10,619 nt of DNA. Origin: Abditibacteriota bacterium. GTDB lineage: Bacteria; Armatimonadota; UBA5829. The stretch spans positions 1-10,619 of the forward strand of contig JAGDAG010000098.1 in NCBI GenBank assembly GCA_017959625.1. Direction: 5' to 3'. The notes beneath the pieces were generated by a model that was not told where the DNA came from, did no database searches, and saw only the letters and a list, made by a program, of their open reading frames with translations. Positions 1 to 5,823 of this stretch are shown here, piece by piece; position 1 is the stretch's first letter; each line of letters starts with the position of its first letter. A program made the position numbers and the translations under genes.

Positions 1-31
1 GAGTGTCAGGACTGTATAAAAGGAGAATAGT

Positions 32-1705
32 ATGAAAAAAAACGACAAGCTGTTTGAGACAGAGACCAGAGAGACCAAAGTGATATTGAAGAAATACAAC
101 GGGAAAGATAATGAGGTCGTCATTCCCGACGGTGTGAACGAGATCGGCGAGTATGCTTTTGGCTGGTACAGCCCCCTCCGGGAGATCACCATCCCTGACA
201 GCGTAGAGTTTATTGGCGCAAAAGCATTTGTTGGGTGCAGCTCTCTCGGAAAGGTCAACTTCGGCAAAGGCGTGACAGCCATCGGCCACAGGGCATTTGA
301 TGGGTGCAGAGCCCTCCGGGAGATCGTCATTCCGGATTCTGTGAATGTGATCGAAGGCCAAGCCTTTAATGATTGCGTTTTACTGTCGAAGGTCATCATC
401 CCGGATACTGTGACCAAAATAGACGGCTTTTCCGGATGCACCTCACTTAAGGAGATCACTATTCCCGACAGCGTGACTGAACTAGGCGTTGGCGCATTTT
501 TCGGGTGCAGTTCTCTTAAAGAGATCACAATACCCGGCAGCGTGACAAAAATTGACGGCTTTTCCGGATGCACCTCGCTTAAGGAGGTCACGATCCCCGA
601 CAGCGTGACAGAGATAGGCGGGTTTGCCTTTTCCGGGTGCAGCTCACTTAAGGAGATCACGATCCCCGGCAGCGTGACCAAAATTGGCAGAGGCGCCTTT
701 TCCGGGTGCGGTTCCCTTAAAGAAATCAATATTCCCGACGGCGTGAAAACCATCGGAGAGTCGGCCTTTGAGGGCTGTGACGAGCTGACCGATATCAGCA
801 TACCGGATACTGTTACCAGGATCGGCGAGAAAGCCTTTGCCGGCTGCGCGTCTCTCGGCAAGCTCTTTATCCCCGACGGCGTGAAAACAATCGGAGCGTC
901 GGCCTTCAGGGGCTGTGACGAGCTGGCCGATATCCGCATACCCTCCGGGGCCGATATAGGCTTTGAAGCGTTCCGGGGAGTCCCCGGCGTAGAGGTTTCG
1001 CTGTATGTGGAGGACGGCGTCGAGGATGAATTCGGCAATGTCCGGGACGGAGTGGTGACAGGTTTTAACGGCTGTCCGGTAAAAGTCGATGTCCCCGAGG
1101 GAGCGACCGCCATTGGCGAAGGCGTTTTTTGTGATTGCGCATCTCTCAAAGAGATCGCTATCCCCGATACTGTGATAGAGATCTGCGACAGAGCTTTTGC
1201 CGGGTGCAGTTCGCTTTACAGGGTCTTGTTGCCCGACAGCATGTCCTGGATCTGTACGGAAGCGTTCGAAGGCTGCTTTTCTCTCGCGGAACTGGTCATT
1301 CCCGGCAGCGTGACGGAGATCGGAGACAGAGCCTTTGCGGGAGTCCCGGCTGTAAAGTACGTTGTCAACAGTGACAAATTTGTCTATTGCAACGAGGACT
1401 TTGCCGGACCGGTGGCCATTCCGGACAGTGTGAAGGAGATAGGCTACTCTGCTTTTTGCGGCTGCGACCGTGTTACAGAAGTCGTCATTCCCGATTCTGT
1501 GACAGAGATCGGCGAATACGCCTTTTCGGGTTGCACGTCGCTCAGGGAGCTGGTTATCCCCGGCAGCGTAACCTATATCGGAGAATATGCTTTTGAGGAT
1601 TGTTCCGATCTGACTGTCAGGACCGCAAGCCCGGAAGTCAGGGAATACGCAGAGGAGAACGGCATAAAGGTCAAAAGCCTCAAAAAGAGAGACGCAAAGA
1701 AGTGA
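32..1705 (+). CDS. BspA-type leucine-rich-repeat protein (LRR_5), no signal peptide
   Basis: The 557-residue product is almost entirely a run of roughly 23-residue repeats with the pattern I-x-IPDSVTxIGxxAFxGCxSLKE. This is the Treponema pallidum/BspA-like LRR type (Pfam LRR_5), which forms a solenoid usually used for protein or surface binding. The start is well supported: AAGGAGA at 20-26 lies 5 bases before the ATG. The N-terminus (MKKNDKLFETETRETK) is charged and has no hydrophobic stretch, and there is no C-terminal anchor or sorting domain, whereas many family members are secreted. The C-terminus (EVREYAEENGIKVKSL) resembles the helical end cap common in this family. Repeat capping motifs recur near residues 18-40, 335-365 and 455-480, splitting the solenoid into about three blocks. 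Two repeats lack the x-x-AF turn (KIDGFSGC) and belong to a 132-bp tandem duplication. It is transcribed separately from hisD. The family is certain; the binding partner and cell location are unknown. Confidence 0.9.
   Translation: MKKNDKLFETETRETKVILKKYNGKDNEVVIPDGVNEIGEYAFGWYSPLREITIPDSVEFIGAKAFVGCSSLGKVNFGKGVTAIGHRAFDGCRALREIVIPDSVNVIEGQAFNDCVLLSKVIIPDTVTKIDGFSGCTSLKEITIPDSVTELGVGAFFGCSSLKEITIPGSVTKIDGFSGCTSLKEVTIPDSVTEIGGFAFSGCSSLKEITIPGSVTKIGRGAFSGCGSLKEINIPDGVKTIGESAFEGCDELTDISIPDTVTRIGEKAFAGCASLGKLFIPDGVKTIGASAFRGCDELADIRIPSGADIGFEAFRGVPGVEVSLYVEDGVEDEFGNVRDGVVTGFNGCPVKVDVPEGATAIGEGVFCDCASLKEIAIPDTVIEICDRAFAGCSSLYRVLLPDSMSWICTEAFEGCFSLAELVIPGSVTEIGDRAFAGVPAVKYVVNSDKFVYCNEDFAGPVAIPDSVKEIGYSAFCGCDRVTEVVIPDSVTEIGEYAFSGCTSLRELVIPGSVTYIGEYAFEDCSDLTVRTASPEVREYAEENGIKVKSLKKRDAKK
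422..685 (+). repeat. 132-bp tandem duplication inside the LRR gene
   Basis: Two adjacent 132-bp units (422-553 and 554-685) each encode 44 residues that begin DGFSGCTSLKE and end IPGSVTKI. Each unit holds one short repeat without the usual x-x-AF turn and one full repeat. The DNA is nearly the same in both, including the stretch GACGGCTTTTCCGGATGCAC, so this is a recent in-frame duplication rather than repeat drift. Confidence 0.85.
734..1009 (+). repeat. 138-bp tandem duplication inside the LRR gene
   Basis: A second periodicity starts at 734 and again at 872, 138 bp (46 residues, two 23-residue repeats) apart. Both copies begin IPDGVKTIG and continue SAF-x-GCDEL-x-DI. The first roughly 75 bases of each copy are nearly identical in DNA; the second copy then diverges into the GADIGFEAFRG segment. 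The right boundary given is approximate. Confidence 0.65.
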
Positions 1706-1748
1706 GTAAAGCCGGCGCAGGCAGCGCCGCACAAAAAAGCCGTTTTTT

Positions 1749-1798
1749 GCCGCAGGCACGGGCCTGCGGCTTTTGCGCCTTTCGGGGCGCTTTTTTTT
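1749..1798 (+). terminator. Tandem-hairpin rho-independent terminator after the LRR gene
   Basis: GCCGCAGGC (1749-1757) pairs with GCCTGCGGC (1762-1770) and is followed by four T. Immediately after it, GCGCC (1775-1779) pairs with GGCGC (1786-1790) and is followed by eight T (1791-1798). A further possible hairpin, CGGCGC/GCGCCG at 1713-1729, lies just after the stop codon. Confidence 0.88.
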
Positions 1799-1853
1799 GT
1801 CCCGTTTTTCCGGACAAGGAAGCCGGCGGCCGCGGCGCAAAATCCGGCCGGTG

Positions 1854-1883
1854 TTGTAATTCATAACGCAGATATAGTATAAT
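1854..1883 (+). promoter_or_regulatory. Sigma-70-type promoter for hisD-hisB
   Basis: A perfect TATAAT (1878-1883) lies 18 bases after TTGTAA (1854-1859, four of six consensus bases). It sits between the LRR terminator and the hisD ribosome site, leaving a leader of only about 20 bases before the GTG start. That is too short for a his leader-peptide attenuator or a T-box, so control of that kind is not visible here. Confidence 0.7.
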
Positions 1884-1898
1884 TAAATTGTTATTTGC

Positions 1899-1903
1899 AG
1901 GAG
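1899..1903 (+). promoter_or_regulatory. Ribosome binding site that sets the hisD start
   Basis: AGGAG lies 6 bases before GTG at 1910. The longer reading from TTG at 1895 would put this site inside the coding region and has no Shine-Dalgarno sequence of its own, so GTG 1910 is the better start. Confidence 0.8.
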
Positions 1904-1909
1904 ATTAAA

Positions 1910-3198
1910 GTGAAGATAATAGACACCCAAATACAGGGCGCCAAGGCTGCCGAAGAGCTTTTGTCGCCCAAATATTCCGAATCCGCGGGCCGTATCTCCG
2001 ATACGGTGAAAGGCATCATAGCCGACGTGCGCCGAAGAGGCGACGAGGCTTTGCTGGAGCTGGGCCGAAGGTTTGACAGCCCTCATCTTTCGTCCATAAG
2101 GGTCACGGAAGAGGAGACCGAGGCCGCTTACAGCGCCGTGGATCCCGGGCTGCTGGAGGCCATAAGGCAGGCCATAAGGAACGTGGGCGATTTTCACGCC
2201 ATGCAAAAACAGAAGTCCTGGATAGACGTGAAGGACGGAGTCATATACGGCCAGACCGTAACGCCTATAGAGCGCGTGGGCTTCTACGCTCCCGGAGGAC
2301 TGGCTCCTTACCCCTCCACGGTCATAATGTGCGCCGTTCCCGGCAGGATAGCCGGAGTGGGGCGCATGATAATGACCACTCCCGCTCAGAGAGACACAGG
2401 GACCATACACCCCGCCATGCTGGTGGCCGCCGCAGAATGCGGCGTGAAGGACGTTTTCAAGATAGGGGGAGCCCAGGCTATCAGCGCCATGGCCTTCGGC
2501 ACCGAGACTGTCCCCAAGGCCGACAAGATAGTGGGCCCCGGCAACGCCTTTGTGGCAGAGGCCAAAAGGCAGCTTTTCGGATACGTGGGGATAGATCAGA
2601 TAGCCGGCCCCAGCGAGATACTCATACTGTGCGACGATTCCGCCAACGCCGAATACGTGGCGGCGGACATGCTGAGCCAGGCGGAGCACGCCGAAGATTC
2701 CCGCTGCGCCGTGGTCACCACCTCGCAGCGCATATTTGAGGAACTCCCCGCCGTTCTGGAACGGCAGACCGCGGGCGCTCTTCGGGAAAAGATGATCCGC
2801 GCTTCCCTTGATTCCGGCGGCCTGCTGGTGAAGTGCGCGGATATGGAGGAGGGCGTCCGGCTGGCCAACGTTTTCGCTCCGGAGCATCTGGAGCTGCAGA
2901 CCGAGTCCCCCTGGGACACCCTGAAGGGCATAAGGAACGCCGGCGCCATCATGATAGGCCACCAGACTCCGGTGCCCGTATGCGATTTGCCGCCGGGCCC
3001 AACCACACCCTGCCTACCAGCGGCACTTCCCGATTTACCTCGGCTCTGAGCGTTGACGAATACGTCAAGAAGTCGGGCATTCTGTCGTTTAACAGCGAGG
3101 GGCTCAAAGAAGTTGCTCCCGCGGCTCTTGCCCTTGCCGAATGCGAGGGGTTCGAGGCCCATGCCAAAACCATAAAAATCAGAACAGGAGACAAATAA
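1910..3198 (+). CDS. hisD: Histidinol dehydrogenase, interrupted by a single-base frameshift
   Basis: HisD oxidises L-histidinol to L-histidine in two NAD-dependent steps (EC 1.1.1.23), ending histidine synthesis in the cytoplasm. From GTG 1910 the first 359 codons match the family well: GPGNAFVAEAKR, GPSEILIL, LSQAEHAEDS with the zinc-ligand pair Q257/H260, FAPEHLEL with catalytic E325/H326, and the zinc ligand D359 in PVCD. Directly after D359 the frame is lost: the frame as read ends at TGA 3049 with an unrelated tail. The expected GPNHTLPTSGTSRF motif, the last zinc-ligand His (EGFEAH, codon 3160-3162) and the normal C-terminus continue in the other frame to TAA 3196-3198. Adding one T in the TTT at 2986-2988 restores a 429-residue protein reading D-F-A-A-G-P-N-H, the normal family length. 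As read, the product would lack a zinc ligand. The stop overlaps the hisB ATG. Identity is certain; whether the break is real or a sequencing error is open. Confidence 0.9.
2986..2989 (+). other. hisD frameshift site
   Basis: The sequence reads GAT TTG CCG CCG here, where the family motif calls for GAT TTT GCC GCC. A T run of three instead of four accounts for the shift. No canonical X-XXY-YYZ slippery heptamer is present, so programmed frameshifting is not supported; a one-base deletion or a homopolymer error fits better. Confidence 0.85.
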
Positions 3199-3788
3199 TG
3201 CGGACCTGTGAGCTTACGCGCAAAACCAAGGAAACCGATATAAAGGTTTCGCTGAACATAGACGGCACCGGCCGGTGCTCCGTCGTCACCAAGATAGGCT
3301 TCTTCGACCACATGCTGGAAGCCTTTGCAAAACACTCCTCCGTGGACCTTATGCTCACCTGCGAAGGCGATCTCAACGTGGACTTTCACCATTCGGTGGA
3401 GGACACCGGCATAGTTCTGGGGCAGGCGTTCGCCAAAGCCCTGGGGGACAAGAAAGGCATCGAACGTTTCGGCTTTTTCGCCCTGCCCATGAACGAGGCC
3501 CTGGTGGAGTGCGCCCTTGATTTCAGCGGCAGGGGCCTTCTGGTCTGGGACAGTTCTTATCCCCGGGAAGGCCTGGTGGGCGAATTCGACTTCGAGCTTC
3601 TGGAAGAGTTTTTCCGGGCTTTTGCGGTCAACGCCGGGCTTACCCTCAATATGAGGCTTATCTGCGGAAACAATCTGCACCATATCGCCGAGGCTTCCTT
3701 CAAGGCGCTGGCCAAAAGCCTGGCTGTGGCAGTTAAAATAAATCCCGATAAAAAAGATATTCTTCCCTCCACCAAGGGTGTTCTTTAG
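3198..3788 (+). CDS. hisB: Imidazoleglycerol-phosphate dehydratase
   Basis: The enzyme dehydrates imidazole glycerol phosphate to imidazole acetol phosphate (EC 4.2.1.19), using a di-manganese site in a large homo-oligomer. The product is 196 residues, the length of the monofunctional form without the phosphatase domain found in enteric HisB. The signature residues are present: FFDHMLEAFAKHS (D37, H38, H46), HHSVEDTG (H64, H65, E68, D69), SGRG (110-113), HHIAEASFKAL (H161, H162, E165) and the typical end PSTKGVL. The usual PMDEAL appears as PMNEAL (N99), a mild departure. The start at ATG 3198 shares its A with the TAA of hisD in the restored frame (TAATG), with AGGAG at 3186-3190 in front, so translation coupling to hisD is expected. 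An upstream in-frame start at 3141 would overlap hisD by 58 bases and is less likely. The next gene begins 11 bases after the stop. Confidence 0.95.
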   Translation: MRTCELTRKTKETDIKVSLNIDGTGRCSVVTKIGFFDHMLEAFAKHSSVDLMLTCEGDLNVDFHHSVEDTGIVLGQAFAKALGDKKGIERFGFFALPMNEALVECALDFSGRGLLVWDSSYPREGLVGEFDFELLEEFFRAFAVNAGLTLNMRLICGNNLHHIAEASFKALAKSLAVAVKINPDKKDILPSTKGVL

Positions 3789-3799
3789 TTGAGGCGCGT

Positions 3800-5707
3800 A
3801 TGAAACAAAAAGCTTTTACCTTCAGGGCCATCCTCCTGGCGCTTTTGCTGATGCCCGTCAATATCAAATGGGTCACTCAGTACGAGATAGTGCTGGCCTC
3901 CGGAAGCCCTACCACTTTGTCTATCTTTTATACCTCGGTAGTCATCCTTCTGGCGCTGGTAGGCGTCAATATGCTCATCCGCAGGATCAAACCTTCCTGG
4001 GCTATGTCCCAGGGAGAGCTTTTGCTCATATATATCGTTATGAACGTTTCGGCGTCGGTATGCTCCCACGACTTTATGCAGGTGCTGCTGACAAATATGC
4101 CTCATCCCATAAGATACGCCACGGCGGAAAACAACTGGTACAACCTGATAATCAACAAGATACCCGACTGGGCCATAGTAAAGGACAAAAATACCGTTGA
4201 CGCCTTTTATCTGGGCAACGACAACTTTTTCCAGTGGAAATACATGCGCCACTGGGTGCAGCCCCTGGCGGTGTGGAGCGGGTTTATCATGACCCTGTTT
4301 TACACCTTCCTGTGCATCAACACCATCATCCGGAAGCAGTGGTCCGAAAGCGAAAAGCTTTCTTATCCTCTTATCAGTATGCCTCTGGAAATAACCAAGG
4401 AAAAAACCGTTTTTTTCAAGAACCCGGTCATGTTCATCGGCCTGGGCGTGGCTTTCGTTTTTACCGTGATCCAGGGGCTTTCCACCATATGGCCCAGCTT
4501 CCCCATTATCAATCTCAAGGAATTCGACCTTATTAACTACGTGGTGAACCCGCCCCTCAACGCCATAGGCTCTACCCCCGTCAGGGTCTATCCCATCGCT
4601 ATAGGCATCACCTTCCTGGTGCCTGCAGATCTTTCCTTCTCGTATTGGTTCTTCTATCTGTTTATGAAATTCCAGTACGTGTTCGGCGCCGCGGTGGGTA
4701 TCAATACCATACCCAACTATCCATTTATCAACGAACAGTGCTTCGGCTTCTTTATCGGCATATTCGTGTTTGCGGTCATAATGGGCTGGAGCCATTTCAA
4801 GGCCGTTTTCTCCACCATGTTCAGCAGCAGGAAGGTTGACGACGACCACGAGCCCCTGGGCTACAGGCACGCCGTATGGGGTATGATACTGGGCATGTGC
4901 GGGATGATGCTGCTGTGCCACGTCCTGGGCTGCGCTCCCTGGCTGGCCATCACCTTTGTGGTGGGCTATCTGATCATCTGTTTCGCTATCACCCGGACCC
5001 GCGCCGAGCTGGGCGCTCCCTGCCATGAAGTGAACCACTCGTCCATCACCGAGATACTGATACACAACGCAGGCACCGCTACCATAGGCGCTCAGAACGT
5101 CATAGGCCTGCAGATCTTCTTCTGGTGCAACCGCTGTTTCCGCAGCAATATGATGCCCATCCAGCTGGAAAGCTTCAAAATGGCGGAACAGACCGGCATG
5201 AACTACCGCAAGCTGGCGGTGGTGCTCATAGTAATGGCCTTCGTTGCCCTTATGCTGGGCTACTGCATAGTGCTGGACGAATACTACACCTACGGCGCGG
5301 CCGCCAACATGAACGGCCTGAACGTTGGCTTCGGTACGGAGCTGTACAACGGTATGGCAACGGCTCTCAAAAACGGTACCATCACCGACTGGAACGGAGT
5401 AGGGGCCGCCATAACCGGTTTCTTCTCCTGCCTGATTCTCAGCTTCGCCAAGATCAAGATACCGGGCTTTCCCTTTAACCCCATCGCTTACGCCATGATG
5501 AGCTCGGTGCAGACCAGGGCCCTGTGGTCTTCGGCCTTTATAGCCTGGCTCTGCAAGGTGCTTATCCTGAAGTACGGAGGCCTGAGGGTCTTCACCAAGG
5601 CTCTGCCTTTCTTCCTGGGGCTTATTTTGGGGGACTGTCTGGCAGGCACCTTCTGGTGTATAGTGTCCATCGCGCTGCACACGCCTACCTATTCCATATT
5701 CCCTTAA
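3800..5707 (+). CDS. Polytopic OPT-like membrane protein (DUF6785/DUF6784-type), paralog 1
   Basis: A 635-residue integral membrane protein with about 13-15 hydrophobic segments by eye, for example near residues 8-28, 39-60, 72-97, 152-177, 212-233, several pairs through 260-395, and the last near 555-630. There is no cleavable signal peptide; the N-terminus runs straight into the first segment. The sequence matches my recollection of the family annotated DUF6785 (N-terminal part) with DUF6784 (C-terminal part), which resembles oligopeptide transporters of the OPT superfamily. The function is not established. Conserved polar sites inside the membrane region include SESEKLSYPL (182-191), RTRAELG (399-405) followed by CHEVN (408-412), and GDCLAG (611-616). 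The start ATG 3800 has GAGG at 3791-3794 and lies 11 bases after hisB with no terminator between, so it is probably co-transcribed with hisD-hisB. A terminator follows directly. The paralog at 5824-7728 is about three-quarters identical over its full length. Confidence 0.8.
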   Translation: MKQKAFTFRAILLALLLMPVNIKWVTQYEIVLASGSPTTLSIFYTSVVILLALVGVNMLIRRIKPSWAMSQGELLLIYIVMNVSASVCSHDFMQVLLTNMPHPIRYATAENNWYNLIINKIPDWAIVKDKNTVDAFYLGNDNFFQWKYMRHWVQPLAVWSGFIMTLFYTFLCINTIIRKQWSESEKLSYPLISMPLEITKEKTVFFKNPVMFIGLGVAFVFTVIQGLSTIWPSFPIINLKEFDLINYVVNPPLNAIGSTPVRVYPIAIGITFLVPADLSFSYWFFYLFMKFQYVFGAAVGINTIPNYPFINEQCFGFFIGIFVFAVIMGWSHFKAVFSTMFSSRKVDDDHEPLGYRHAVWGMILGMCGMMLLCHVLGCAPWLAITFVVGYLIICFAITRTRAELGAPCHEVNHSSITEILIHNAGTATIGAQNVIGLQIFFWCNRCFRSNMMPIQLESFKMAEQTGMNYRKLAVVLIVMAFVALMLGYCIVLDEYYTYGAAANMNGLNVGFGTELYNGMATALKNGTITDWNGVGAAITGFFSCLILSFAKIKIPGFPFNPIAYAMMSSVQTRALWSSAFIAWLCKVLILKYGGLRVFTKALPFFLGLILGDCLAGTFWCIVSIALHTPTYSIFP

Positions 5708-5718
5708 AAATGCAAACA

Positions 5719-5744
5719 GCCGCCCGCAAGGGCGGTTTTTTTTT
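5719..5744 (+). terminator. Rho-independent terminator between the two membrane paralogs
   Basis: CCGCCC (5720-5725), loop GCAA, GGGCGG (5730-5735) and nine T (5736-5744). It lies 12 bases after the stop of the first paralog and ends the likely hisD-hisB-transporter transcript. Confidence 0.92.
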
Positions 5745-5765
5745 GTGGTTTTTTTTGCCCATATG

Positions 5766-5774
5766 TGTTATAAT
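5766..5774 (+). promoter_or_regulatory. Extended -10 promoter for paralog 2
   Basis: TGTTATAAT gives a perfect TATAAT (5769-5774) with the TGn extension (5766-5768). No good -35 box is seen at 17 bases, because that stretch is a T-rich run; extended -10 promoters often work without one. It lies directly after the terminator and leaves a leader of about 40 bases. Confidence 0.65.
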
Positions 5775-5823
5775 AGAAATAACTGATATTGTTGTTGCAG
5801 TAATTTTTGTTAAAGAGGAAAAT

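Noticed and set aside
644..1864. Long open frame on the - strand (406 codons) opposite the LRR gene
   Set aside because: It mirrors the LRR repeats, has no ribosome site and gives a protein without family character; it is a by-product of the repetitive coding strand.
1884..1909. His leader attenuator, T-box or riboswitch before hisD
   Set aside because: Only about 20 bases separate the predicted transcript start from the GTG, too short for any of these.
2984..2992. Programmed -1 frameshift in hisD
   Set aside because: No slippery heptamer is present and HisD is not known to be made by recoding; a one-base loss or sequencing error is simpler.
3141..3197. Earlier hisB start at 3141
   Set aside because: It would add 19 residues with no match to the family and overlap hisD by 58 bases; ATG 3198 has AGGAG in front and gives the normal 196-residue length.
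3785..5680. 631-codon open frame on the - strand opposite paralog 1, and a 668-codon one (5938-7944) opposite paralog 2
   Set aside because: Both are low-complexity His/Gly-rich antisense translations of conserved membrane genes. They stay open because TTA, CTA and TCA codons are scarce in the sense frame.
5524..5823. N-terminal extension of paralog 2 by 100 codons
   Set aside because: It overlaps paralog 1, crosses the terminator and promoter, and is absent from paralog 1; the ATG at 5824 has a good ribosome site.
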